Source of the DNA: Marisediminicola antarctica
GTDB taxonomy: Bacteria; Actinomycetota; Actinomycetes; Actinomycetales; Microbacteriaceae
Length of the DNA stretch: 64,000 nucleotides
Direction: 5' to 3'
Assembly (NCBI RefSeq): GCF_009930795.1
Contig: NZ_CP017146.1
Location: 2,480,001-2,544,000 of the forward strand
The notes beneath the pieces are model-generated. The model ran no database searches, was not told where the DNA came from, and worked only from the letters and a program-made list of their open reading frames with translations. The position numbers and the translations under genes were made by a program. This document shows, piece by piece, positions 27,255 to 37,600 of the stretch; position 1 is the stretch's first letter, and every line of letters starts with the position of its first letter.

Positions 27255-27730
27255 TACGTGCTCGCCAGGTGGGCCAGATCGACGCGGGACGCGTAGAAGG
27301 TCAGCCGGAACTTGCCGATCTGCACCTCCGCGCCGTCCTGAAGTACTGCGGAGTCGATGCGCACGCCATCGAGGTAGGAACCGTTCAGCGAGCCGAGGTC
27401 CCTGATTTCAAAGGACGTCCCGTGGCGTAGGAATTCCGTGTGGCGACGCGACACGGTGACGTCGTCGAGAAAGATGTCGGCGTTGGAGTGCCGACCGACC
27501 GTCGTGACGTCCGAGTCGAGAAGGAATCGAGCCCCGGTATTGGGGCCCCTGCGCACGACAAGGAGCGCCGACCCGGAGGGAAGCGCTGCGATGGCCTCCT
27601 GCTCCTCGGCCGAGACCTCGCCGCCGAGAGCGGCGAGCTGCGCCGCAAACTCGTTCGTGAAGTGCATCGTCGTGTCTGTCTCGCGAGGCGCGTTCTCGTC
27701 AGCCTCATCATTGTGCTCCAAATGGGCCAC
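27254..27730 (-). CDS. GarA/OdhI-type FHA-domain protein
   Basis: Small phospho-switch protein of 158 residues. The N-terminal tail has ETDTTMHF, equivalent to the ETTSVFR phosphorylation motif of GarA and OdhI; the C-terminal FHA domain (VGRHSNADIFLDDVTVSRRH, then LGSLNGSYLDG) binds phosphothreonine. In relatives, unphosphorylated protein inhibits 2-oxoglutarate dehydrogenase and regulates glutamate metabolism, and PknB/PknG-type kinases release the inhibition. GTG at 27730 is preceded by GGGAGG at 6 bases, a strong site that fixes the start. It lies in a pgsA-garA-ftsR operon. Confidence 0.88.
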   Translation of the reverse strand: MAHLEHNDEADENAPRETDTTMHFTNEFAAQLAALGGEVSAEEQEAIAALPSGSALLVVRRGPNTGARFLLDSDVTTVGRHSNADIFLDDVTVSRRHTEFLRHGTSFEIRDLGSLNGSYLDGVRIDSAVLQDGAEVQIGKFRLTFYASRVDLAHLAST

Positions 27731-27741
27731 CGTGAACCTCC

Positions 27742-28359
27742 CTAGGCCCCCAGCGTATCTGATGCGGAGGGCTCGTTTGGCAGCGGGATTCGCACGACGC
27801 GAATGGTTTCGCGTAAGTAAATGATTCCGGCCCACCAATAGAGGAAGGCACCCCAGATCGCGAATGCCCACCCGATCGGATCGGTGACGAAGCCGACGGC
27901 GGGAAACGCCTGACCGATCATGATGATCGGCAACGCGTAGAAGAGGCAGAATGTCGCCACCTTGCCGAGGTGGTGCACGGGAAGCGGACCATACCGATGG
28001 TTCGCGAGGATTACCCCGAGGACGAGCAGCACGACATCCCGGCCCAGGATCGCGAGCACAAGCCACCACGGAACGATCTGTTGGATGGCAAGCCCGATGA
28101 GTGTGGCGAAGATGAAGAGCCGGTCCGCCGCGGGATCGAGCAGCTGCCCGAGCCTGGAGATCTGGTTGAACCGCCTGGCAATGACCCCATCGAGGAAGTC
28201 GGTGACGCTCGAAATCACCAGTGTGACGAGGGCGAGCACGTAGTCGCCGCTGATCAGGAGCACGAGGAACACCGGAACGAGGGCGAGCCGCACAAAACTC
28301 AGGCAGTTCGGGAGTGTGAATACCCGGGAACTGACTTCGGTTCGGTTTACTTCATCCAC
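27742..28359 (-). CDS. CDP-alcohol phosphatidyltransferase
   Basis: Membrane enzyme of 205 residues with about six hydrophobic segments. It carries the family catalytic motif as DGVIAR at residues near 58, followed by G at +8 and two Asp in LGQLLDPAAD, all in canonical spacing. It transfers a phosphatidyl group from CDP-diacylglycerol to an alcohol, probably glycerol-3-phosphate or an inositol-like acceptor. The location upstream of garA matches M. tuberculosis pgsA2, but pgsA identity is only a family-level call. GTG start, leaderless-type promoter (28366-28371). Confidence 0.88.
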   Translation of the reverse strand: MDEVNRTEVSSRVFTLPNCLSFVRLALVPVFLVLLISGDYVLALVTLVISSVTDFLDGVIARRFNQISRLGQLLDPAADRLFIFATLIGLAIQQIVPWWLVLAILGRDVVLLVLGVILANHRYGPLPVHHLGKVATFCLFYALPIIMIGQAFPAVGFVTDPIGWAFAIWGAFLYWWAGIIYLRETIRVVRIPLPNEPSASDTLGA

Positions 28360-28365
28360 GGGGCG

Positions 28366-28371
28366 AGTCTA
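28366..28371 (-). promoter_or_regulatory. -10 hexamer TAGACT for a leaderless phosphatidyltransferase mRNA
   Basis: Read on the minus strand, TAGACT is followed by six bases and the GTG at 28359, with no ribosome site. It has the same spacing as the pknL and polyprenyl synthase starts. Confidence 0.6.
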
Positions 28372-28411
28372 CCGAGCGTGGCAACCCCGTGCCCCGCTCA
28401 ATCGGCCCTCC

Positions 28412-28417
28412 TATGAT
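28412..28417 (+). promoter_or_regulatory. Candidate -10 element (TATGAT) of the phosphoribosyltransferase gene
   Basis: TATGAT lies 27 bases upstream of the ATG at 28445. A -35 hexamer is not evident at 16-18 bases. The divergent phosphatidyltransferase gene has its own promoter in the same 85-base gap. Confidence 0.4.
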
Positions 28418-28444
28418 CAACCCGAAACCGACCGGAAGTTGCTC

Positions 28445-29083
28445 ATGTTGTTTCTCGATCGACCGGATGCCGGGCGGCGGCTGGCGGCGCGCCTGACCGA
28501 TTTCGCGGGGCGAGACACCGTGGTGCTCGGCCTGCCCCGCGGCGGCGTCCCCGTTGCCCTCGAAGTTGCTCGAGCCCTCGACGCGCCACTCGATGTCGTC
28601 GTCGTCCGCAAGCTCGGCTCCCCCCGAAATCCGGAATACGCGCTCGGCGCGATCGGCGCGGGCGGAGTGCGCGTCGTGGACAGGGGCGCGATGCGGGCGC
28701 TCGGCGTCACGGACCACGACCTCGAGGTCATCGAGGCGGGCGAGCGTGCGGAGCTCGAGCGGCGCACGGTGCGCTTCCGCGCCGACCGTGCTGCGCTTGA
28801 CCTAGCCGGAAAGACGGCGATCGTCGTCGACGACGGGATCGCGACCGGGTCGACTGCACGGGCCGCCTGCCTCATCGTGCGGGAGATGGGCGCGCGCCGC
28901 ATCGTGCTCGCCGTTCCGGTGGCGCCGCGCGACTGGATCGCGAGGATCGGCGATGCGGCCGACGAATTCGTGTGCCTCGAGACCCCGGCCCACTTCTTCG
29001 CCGTCGGGCAGTGGTATGCCGACTTCACCCAGACGACCGACGAGGAGGTCTCGGCCGCCCTCGCCGCCAGGCGCGTCACCTGA
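28445..29083 (+). CDS. Phosphoribosyltransferase-domain protein
   Basis: Protein of 212 residues of the type I PRTase fold: LGLPRGGVPVALEVARAL near residue 27, VVVRKLGSPRNPEYALGAIG near 50, and the PRPP-binding motif AIVVDDGIATGSTARAA near 120. The family is common beside unrelated genes and its substrate is unknown; some members are linked to stress or erythromycin-esterase-type proteins. The ATG at 28445 gives the family-typical LFLDRPDAGRRLAARL start. Not part of a purine or pyrimidine operon here. Confidence 0.85.
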   Translation: MLFLDRPDAGRRLAARLTDFAGRDTVVLGLPRGGVPVALEVARALDAPLDVVVVRKLGSPRNPEYALGAIGAGGVRVVDRGAMRALGVTDHDLEVIEAGERAELERRTVRFRADRAALDLAGKTAIVVDDGIATGSTARAACLIVREMGARRIVLAVPVAPRDWIARIGDAADEFVCLETPAHFFAVGQWYADFTQTTDEEVSAALAARRVT

Positions 29084-29105
29084 CAGGCCGGATGCTCCTC
29101 TCGAG

Positions 29106-29111
29106 TAGCGT
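29106..29111 (+). promoter_or_regulatory. -10 hexamer TAGCGT for a probably leaderless LRV gene
   Basis: TAGCGT is followed by seven bases and the ATG at 29119. No ribosome site is seen. This is one base wider than the six-base layout of other leaderless candidates here. Confidence 0.45.
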
Positions 29112-29118
29112 TCTCGTC

Positions 29119-29562
29119 ATGTCCTGCATCCGCTTCTCGACCCCCGCCCAGATGAAGCAGCTTCGCCAGCTGGCGCCCAGCATGCTCACCCGGGAGCAGG
29201 CGGCATCGCTGCACCCGGCACCGGCCGTCACTGAAAGCAAGATCAGGCGGCTGCGGATACTGGCTCGGGACCCCAATCCGAAGATCCGGGAGAGCGTCGC
29301 GAGCAGCCACCACGCGCCCGCGGATGTGCTCGCCGCACTGGCACGCGACGCCGACGACGGCGTGCGCGCGTGCCTGGCCCGCAACGAGCACGCCCCCATT
29401 GACCTGCTCCGCCTTCTGTGCTCTGACAGATCCGAGGCCGTGCGCGGGTGGGTCGCGGTGAACGCCCGAACTCCCGCCGATGCCGTGCACCTGCTCGGCA
29501 TCGACAGCAGTCAGCTCGTTCACAGGCTGCTCGAGTGGAGAGAGGAATTCGTCCGAGGGTGA
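29119..29562 (+). CDS. Leucine-rich repeat variant (LRV) protein
   Basis: Small protein of 147 residues. After an N-terminal helix-rich part it contains LRV-type repeats of about 24 residues, seen as KIRESVASSHHAPADVLAAL, then VRACLARNEHAPIDLLRLL and VRGWVAVNARTPADAVHLL. LRV modules form a right-handed superhelix and usually bind proteins. Only about three repeats are present. There is no signal peptide, so it is cytoplasmic. It is close downstream of the phosphoribosyltransferase gene but appears to have its own promoter. Confidence 0.75.
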   Translation: MSCIRFSTPAQMKQLRQLAPSMLTREQAASLHPAPAVTESKIRRLRILARDPNPKIRESVASSHHAPADVLAALARDADDGVRACLARNEHAPIDLLRLLCSDRSEAVRGWVAVNARTPADAVHLLGIDSSQLVHRLLEWREEFVRG

Positions 29563-30008
29563 CCCGAGCCGCGCGACCGGGGTCTGGCGAAAACGCCCCC
29601 CAAAGTGGGCCGTATGACTTGTGCGTCCGTACCCTAGGATCGAAATGCACGGAGCGTCAACAGGAATACCCGCCTGGAGACCACCCTTGCAGCTCCACCC
29701 GCATTGTGATTCATTGAGTTACTGAACGATCCGGCACCACCCAGCAACCCAAACCCCCCGAATAGTTCCTCGAACCACACCCACCTCCGAGGCTACGTAG
29801 CCATTCGATCCACCCAGGTCGCATGGTCTTGCAATCGGCGACCGGTGCGAACCGAGGCCACAACCTGTTACCCGAATGGCAGGCGTCACGTGACCTACTT
29901 CCGCGCGCTCTCTCGCGCCCACCCCAACTCCTCATCTTGGTGTCGGCCGCAGGTGGTCCAGGCCTTTCACGAGCCTGGGATACCGATCGGGGCGGGCGAG
30001 GTGAACCG
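29563..30008 (+). other. 446-bp leader region upstream of the polysaccharide island
   Basis: No convincing gene is seen. Open frame continues in front of the GTG at 30009 but lacks a ribosome site and has Arg/Pro-rich, non-conserved content. A possible -10 (TAGGAT, 29635-29640) would give a leader of more than 350 bases. It contains a perfect 12-bp palindrome (29791-29802) and a 26-codon frame (29645-29725) that may be spurious. This long gap is the likely control region of the island. Confidence 0.5.
29791..29802. promoter_or_regulatory. Perfect 12-bp palindrome, possible operator
   Basis: GGCTACGTAGCC is a perfect palindrome located 206 bases upstream of the first island gene. It could be a dimeric regulator site; no protein is assigned. 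Confidence 0.3.
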
Positions 30009-31559
30009 GTGAGCCAGGCGAATCGCACGTCGACCGACGGCAGGAGAGCCTCCCGAGACAGGCGACCACAACTCCACCTCGTCGACCCGCCGAATGACAC
30101 TCGTCCGAGTCGAGCAACGACGCCGGTGTCGAGCAACGTGCCAGCGTGGGCTCGACAGTACCGCGCGCGACTCGCGGCCACCGACTCCCTCATCATCGTC
30201 GTCGCCGTGATGGTGGCGTTTGCGAGCAGGTTCTGGTGGGGTGAATCGGCCGCGAGTTTGGCAGCAATCGCCGCCGACTACTGGATGGTCACCCTGACGA
30301 TCATCGGCGCGTGGATTATCAGCCTCAGCGCCTATCACTCTCGTGACTCTCGGGTGGTGGGAATCGGTCTCGACGAGTATCGCCGGGTCGTCAACGCGAG
30401 CGTCGTCACTTTTGGCTTACTCGCGATAATCTTCCTCATGTTCAAGGTGGATATCGCCCGCGGCTTCTTCGTTCTTGCTCTCCCGCTGGGGATCACGGGC
30501 CTTGCCCTCAACCGTCTGCTCTGGCGCAAATGGCTCGCCCGCCAGCGGCAAGAGGGGCTGTACCTTCACCGGGCAATCGTCGTTGGCGACGAGGCCGACG
30601 TCGACTACGTCGTCAAGCAGATCGACAAGCGTGGCGTTTCGCTTTACCACGTCATAGGCGCGGCAATCACCGGATCGACCGAGGGGTCGATTACCGTCAA
30701 CCGCCATCAGCTCCCGATTGTCTCGTCACTGTCCAATGTCGCCGAGGCGGCGTCATACCTTGGCGTGGATGCGGTCATCGTCGCGGGCAACCCCGGCAAC
30801 GGGTCAACGTACATTCGAGATCTTGGGTGGGACCTTGAGGGATCGACCACCGAGCTTGTCGTGGCATCGCAGTTGACCAACGTCGCGGGGCCGCGTATTC
30901 ACTTCCGCCCCGTGGAGGGGCTCCCCCTGATGCACGTGGAGTTGCCGCAGTTCGGCGGTGGACGTCACCTTCTCAAGCGGGCAGCCGACGTGATCGCCTC
31001 CAGCCTTGCACTGATCCTCCTGATGCCGCTGATGCTCGTGATCGCATGGCTCGTGCACCGTGACAGCCGGGGCCCTATCCTGTTTCGTCAGGAGCGCATC
31101 GGGCGAGGCGGTCAGCCGTTCCCCATGCTGAAGTTCCGGTCCATGGTCGCAACGGCCGAGGACGATTTGGCGGGACTGCTCGACAAGAACGAAGGTGCCG
31201 GGGCGCTCTTCAAGATGAAGAATGACCCCCGTGTCACCCGTGTCGGCGAATTCCTGCGCAAGTACTCGCTCGACGAATTGCCCCAATTGTGGAACATCCT
31301 GGTCGGCGACATGAGTCTCGTCGGTCCGCGCCCACCCCTCGAGAGGGAGGTGGCCACCTACGAGAACCACGTCCACCGCAGGCTCTACATCAAGCCCGGG
31401 CTCACTGGCATGTGGCAGGTCAACGGGCGCTCGAACCTCGACTGGGACGAGAGCGTGCGCCTCGACCTCTACTACGTCGAGAACTGGTCGCTTGCCGGCG
31501 ACCTCGTCATCATGTGGCGCACCCTCAAGGTCATCCGCGGCGCGGTCGGGGCCTACTGA
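30009..31559 (+). CDS. Initiating polyprenyl-phosphate glycosylphosphotransferase
   Basis: Membrane protein of 516 residues that probably loads the first sugar-1-phosphate onto undecaprenyl phosphate. The N-terminal half has four or five hydrophobic segments (for example [18 protein letters not shown]) and a nucleotide-binding-like domain. A further helix ([20 protein letters not shown]) leads to the catalytic bacterial sugar transferase domain with [40 protein letters not shown] and VGPRPPL, all family motifs. GTG at 30009 has GAGGTG 7 bases upstream. Sugar specificity unknown. It opens the polysaccharide island. Confidence 0.9.
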   Translation: MSQANRTSTDGRRASRDRRPQLHLVDPPNDTRPSRATTPVSSNVPAWARQYRARLAATDSLIIVVAVMVAFASRFWWGESAASLAAIAADYWMVTLTIIGAWIISLSAYHSRDSRVVGIGLDEYRRVVNASVVTFGLLAIIFLMFKVDIARGFFVLALPLGITGLALNRLLWRKWLARQRQEGLYLHRAIVVGDEADVDYVVKQIDKRGVSLYHVIGAAITGSTEGSITVNRHQLPIVSSLSNVAEAASYLGVDAVIVAGNPGNGSTYIRDLGWDLEGSTTELVVASQLTNVAGPRIHFRPVEGLPLMHVELPQFGGGRHLLKRAADVIASSLALILLMPLMLVIAWLVHRDSRGPILFRQERIGRGGQPFPMLKFRSMVATAEDDLAGLLDKNEGAGALFKMKNDPRVTRVGEFLRKYSLDELPQLWNILVGDMSLVGPRPPLEREVATYENHVHRRLYIKPGLTGMWQVNGRSNLDWDESVRLDLYYVENWSLAGDLVIMWRTLKVIRGAVGAY

Positions 31560-31605
31560 TGCCCAACCCACAATCGGTCGCAGCAATCGACGTTAGGACC
31601 CACTC

Positions 31606-34600
31606 ATGACCGCGTTGCGCGCTCGGATCATCCTGGCGGGCGTCTCGATCGCTGCACTCGTCGGCTCGACGGTCTTCGTCGCCGGCGGCTCGCCGGCACA
31701 GGCAGCGAACCACTGTACCGACGGCTCCTCCAAGATCGCGTGTGAAAACAGCAAGCCGGGCTCGGCGCCGAGCGAGTGGGACATCACCGGCGCCGGTGAT
31801 TCGTCCATTCAGGGCTTCGCGACCGACATCAGCGTAAACATCGGCAACCGCATCGACTTCAAGGTCGACACGTCGGCATCCGCCTACACGGTGCGGATCT
31901 ATCGCACCGGCTGGTACCAGGGACTCGGGGCCAGGCTCATCTCGAACGTCACGCCGTCCGCGACGCTCCCCCAGCGTCAGCCGGGATGCATCACCCAAGC
32001 GTCAACCGCACTCTACGACTGCGGCAACTGGGGAGTGTCGGCATCCTGGAACGTGCCGGCCGACGCAGTCTCCGGGGTGTACGTCGCACTGCTGCGTCGT
32101 GCCGACACGGGGGGCCGGAGTCACATCACCTTCATCGTGCGTGACGACTCAAGCACGGCCGACATTCTCTTCCAGACCTCAGACCCGACGTGGCACGCCT
32201 ACAACACCTACGGTGGTGCCAGTTTCTATGGCGGCGGTGCGGCCGGCCGTGCCTACAAGCTCAGCTACAACCGCCCCTTCAACACCCGCAACGGCGATAC
32301 CTCCCGTGACTTCTACTTCTCCAGTGAGTACGCGCAGGTGCGCTTCCTCGAACGGAACGGGTACGACGTCACTTACGCGAGCGGTGTCGACACCGACCGG
32401 AACGGCGGAAATCTTCTCAACCACAAGGTCTTTCTCTCCGTCGGACACGACGAGTACTGGTCGGGCGCGCAGCGGGCCAATATCGAGGCCGCTCGCGATG
32501 CGGGCGTCAATCTCCAGTTCCTTACCGGAAATGAGGGCTATTGGCGCACGCGGTATGAGCCGGCGGCATCAACTGACGCGACAAGCTATCGAACCCTCGT
32601 CTCCTACAAGGAGACATGGAGCAATGCCAAGATAGACCCAACGAGCCAGTGGACAGGGACCTGGCGCGATCCGCGATTCGCCCCCCAGTCAGCGGGTGGC
32701 GGCCTGCCCGAGAACGCTCTCACCGGCACGATGTACATGGTGAACTACGTCGATCTCCCCGTCACGGTCTCCGCGGCCGAAGGCAAGAACAGACTGTGGC
32801 GAAATACCTCCCTCACCTCGCTCGCCTCCGGCACCCGCGCCCAGCTTGCCCCTCACACCGTGGGCTACGAATCGAACGAGGACCTCGACAACGGCTTCCG
32901 GCCAGCGGGGCTGATCCGGCTGTCCACTACGTCCGGCAATGTACCCGAGTACCTTCAGGACTTCGGCACTGTTGTGCGCTCGGGGACCACGACCCACCAC
33001 ACCACGCTGTACCGCGCGCCGAGCGGTGCGCTCGTGTTTTCGTCCGGCAGCATCCAGTGGGCATGGGGACTCGATGAGACCCACGACGGCAACGGCGCTC
33101 CCGCGGACAGCCGGATGCAGCAGGCCCAGGTCAACCTACTCGCCGATATGGGGGCCCAGCCCAGCACTCTCATGAGTGGGCTCGTCGCTACGCAGGCCAG
33201 CTCGGACCGCACACCTCCCACGGTGTCCATCAGCTCGCCAGCCCAGAACTCCACGATCGCGAATGGATCGCTCGTCACTGTCTCGGGCACCGCAGCTGAC
33301 GTTGGCGGCGTAGTGGCCGGAGTCGAGGTCTCCACCGATGGCGGTGCACGCTGGCATCCGGCCCAGGGCACCACGAACTGGAGCTACAGCTACAGTCAGC
33401 GGGGCAGCGGGGCACAGTCGATCCGCGTGCGCGCAATCGACGACAGCGCCAACTATCCATCGACACCAGCATCCATCGGCCTGTCGGTGCCTGGCCCTTA
33501 CAGCGCATTCGGAAACGACGTGCCCAAGGTGGTGGACTCCGGCGACGGAACCGCCGTCGAACTCGGCCTCCGATTCAGCCCCGAGGCAGCCGGATTCGTG
33601 ACCGGAGTGCGGTTCTACAAGAGCGCCGCGAACCTCGGCGTGCATACCGGGTCCCTGTGGAGTTCAACGGGAACGCGCCTCGCCACCGTGACATTCTCTG
33701 GAGAGACCGCAGCCGGCTGGCAGACCGCGAAGTTCTCGTCGGCAGTCGCCGTGGCTGCTGGCCAGACGTACGTCGTCTCGTACACCGCGCCCCGAGGACG
33801 CTATTCCCTCGAGACGTACTACTGGCCCTACTCGGCAACCACGACGTCCCCGCTTTCCGTCACGAAACCGTTCGGGCAGCCTATGCCTGGTGTGTATGGA
33901 ACGCCGGGACAGTTCCCCAGCGAATCGTTTGACAACTCGAACTACTTCGTCGATGTGCTCTTTGACACCGTCGACACCACTCCGCTCGCAGCCATCACGC
34001 AGTGGCCGCAACCGGGTATGAAAGACGTGCCGGTGAGCACTAACGTGAGCGCCGCATTCTCCAACCCGGTCGTCGCCAACTCGGTCACCGCGAGGGTTGC
34101 CAACCCGGCAGGAACCAATGTGGCCGGCACTGTCAGCTACAACGCCACTACGCGCACCGTGCAGTTCACCCCGAGTACTGCGTTGGCGGGGAACACGACC
34201 TACACCGTGACTCTCGACGCCGTGGCTTCGACAGGCGGCGCGCTTGTCACGGGCCGGACCTGGTCGTTCACGACGGTCGACACCAGAGCGGTGGGCGACT
34301 GCCCCTGCAGCCTGTTCCCCGGAGCGGTTCCGGCGGTGCTCGAAACCGCGGACCCCGGACCGGTGACGCTCGGCGTGCGATTTACCGCTCTGTCCACCGG
34401 CACCATCACAGGGATGAAGTTCTACAAAGGGCTGGGCAACACCGGTACCCACACTGGAACCCTGTGGACGGCATCCGGGCAGTCACTGGGAACAGCCAAC
34501 TTCTCGAACGAGTCAGCGTCGGGGTGGCAGTTCGTCAACTTCGCCCAGCCGATCGCGGTTCAGGCCGGCAGCGACTATGTCGCCTCCTATCGCGCCAACG

Positions 34601-37600
34601 TTGGTGCCTATTCCTCGACGGTCGGCGCCTTCGGCGGTGCCGGGTTCGAGCGCGGACCACTTGCGGTCGGAACTTCGGCAGGCCTGTACACCTATAGCAA
34701 CGGCTTCCCCACTTCAACGTCGACGACGAACTACTTCGTCGATGTGGTCTTCGCCTCCTCGGGCACGCCGACTCCATTGAGCGTGGTCTCGAGCAGTCCG
34801 ACCGCGGGACAGACCGGCGTCCCGCAGTCGGCTGCCATCTCAGCCGTTCTGTCCGCGGCGCCATCCGAACCACCGACGCTCACCGTCTCGTCGTCGGCCG
34901 GGCCAGTGATCGGCACGGTGGGCTGGAACGCCACAACACGCACGGTCACCTTCACCCCGAGCTCTCCCCTCGCCGCCTCAACGCCATATACGGCGCAGGT
35001 CGCGGTCGCTGGGACGCCCGTGACGGGCGGCAGCTTCTCGTTCACAACGGCGGCCACCACGCCGACGACCGGTCAATTCACCCTCCTCGGAGACCAGGCG
35101 CCAACGACAGCCGCCTCAACCGATCCCGACGCAGTCGAGTTGGGCATGGCGTTCACCGTCTCGCAGCCCGGGACGGTCACCGGCATCCGCTTCTACAAGG
35201 GCACCGGCAACTCGGGCACCCACCGCGGCACTCTCTGGTCGTCGACCGGCCAGAACCTCGCGTCGGTGACATTCACCAATGAGACGGCCACCGGTTGGCA
35301 GACAGCGAACCTCCAATCCCCCGTCACCCTGACCGTCGGCCAGCGATATGTCGTCTCCTACCTCGCTCCGAACGGCCGGTACGCGCTCACGAGCAACTAC
35401 TTCACCACCCCGCGCACCAACGGCCCGATTATCGCTGACACGACCTCGAACGGTCGCTACCGCTATGGCTCGACAGGCGGATTCCCCACCGCATCATGGA
35501 ACGCGTCGAACTACTTCGTCGATATCGTGTTCGTGACCGGCGGTACCGTGGAACCGGTACCGGTATCTGTCACCTCGACCAGTCCGACCGCAGGACAGAC
35601 CAACATCACACCCTCCGGCACGGTGTCTGCGGTCCTGTCCGCCGACAGTGCAACCGGAACTCCAACCCTCGCCCTCACCAGCGCCGCAGGCGGCGTGGCG
35701 GGTGTCTCGGCCTATAACCCCCAGACGCGCACCGTGAGCTTCACCCCGAATACCGTACTGGCCTGGTCGACCCAATACACGGCTGCGGTGACGATCGGCG
35801 GATCAGCGGTCGCTGGCGGAAACTGGTCGTTCACCACCGCAGCGGCCCCGGTATCGGGCGGGGAGGTATTCACGCTCCTGGGGACCCAGACTCCGCAGGT
35901 TGCCGCGGAAGCCGACACCAGCGCGGTCGAACTGGGCATGGCATTCACTGTCTCCCAGGCTGGCCAGGCGACCGGCGTGCGCTTCTATAAGGGCTCAGGG
36001 AACGGCGGCACTCACGTCGGCTCCCTCTGGTCTGCGACGGGCCAGCGTCTCGCCTCGGTGACCTTTACCGGCGAGACGACGACGGGATGGCAGAGCGCGA
36101 GCTTCGCGTCGCCGGTAACCCTCACAGCAGGATCGCGCTACGTCGTGTCCTACCTCGCACCCCAGGGGCGATACGCGGCCACGGCCAATTACTTCACCAC
36201 GCAGCGAACTAGTGGCCCCATTACTGCGGATACAACGAACAATGGGCGTTACCTCTACGGTTCGGCCGGCGGATACCCGACCGGAACCTGGAATGCAACG
36301 AACTACTTCGTCGATGTGACCTTCACGACCGCGGCGGCCACCCCCACCACCGTGACCGTCACCTCCAGAACACCCGCCAGCGGAGCGACCGGCGTCGCCC
36401 CCACCACAACCGTGACCGCGCAACTCGCGAACGTCGGAACCAGAACACCGACACTCGCGCTCACCGGGCCGTCCGGTGCCGTCGCGGGAGCCACGAACTG
36501 GAACGCGACCGCGGGCACCCTCACCTTCACCCCGAGCGCGGCCCTCACCGCGAACACCAGCTACACAGCGACCGTGTCAATCGACGGCACCGTGCTCGCC
36601 GGCAGCGCCTGGACCTTCACGACCGCGGCGGCCACCCCCACCACCGTGACCGTCACCTCCAGAACACCCGCCAGCGGAGCAACCGGCGTCGCCCCCACCA
36701 CAACCGTGACCGCGCAACTCGCGAACGTCGGAACCAGAACACCGACACTCGCGCTCACCGGGCCTCCCGGTGCCGTCGCGGGAGCCACGAACTGGAACGC
36801 GACCGCGGGCACCCTCACCTTCACCCCGAGCGCGGCCCTCACCGCGAACACCAGCTACACAGCGACCGTGTCAATCGACGGCACCGTGCTCGCCGGCAGC
36901 GCCTGGACCTTCACGACCGCGGCGGCCACCCCCACCACCGTGACCGTCACCTCCAGAACACCCGCCAGCGGAGCAACCGGCGTCGCCCCCACCACAACCG
37001 TGACCGCGCAACTCGCGAACGTCGGAACCAGAACACCGACACTCGCGCTCACCGGGCCTCCCGTTGCCGTCGCGGGAGCCACGAACTGGAACGCGACCGC
37101 GGGCACCCTCACCTTCACCCCGAGCGCGGCCCTCACCGCGAACACCAGCTACACAGCGACCGTGTCAATCGACGGCACCGTGCTCGCCGGCAGCGCCTGG
37201 ACCTTCACGACCGCGGCGGCCACCCCCACCACCGTGACCGTCACCTCCAGAACACCCGCCAGCGGAGCAACCGGCGTCGCCCCCACCACAACCGTGACCG
37301 CGCAACTCGCGAACGTCGGAACCAGAACACCGACACTCGCGCTCACCGGGCCTCCCGGTGCCGTCGCGGGAGCCACGAACTGGAACGCGACCGCGGGCAC
37401 CCTCACCTTCACCCCGAGCGCACCTCTGGCGTGGAGCGCCTCGTACTCGGCGGCAATTCGGATCGACGGAACCGCCCTCACAGGCGGAGGGTGGTCGTTC
37501 ACGACCGCGGCGGTGCCGCCGACAGTCGCGGTGACGACGATCTTCCCCGAGAACAGCACGCCAGTGAATGCGAACTGGGACGACCCGAACGCGGTGCAGG

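Noticed and set aside
29645-29725. 26-codon frame after a TAGGAT element, possible leader peptide
   Set aside because: The -10 to start distance (4 bases) does not fit the leaderless pattern and there is no ribosome site or conservation evidence.
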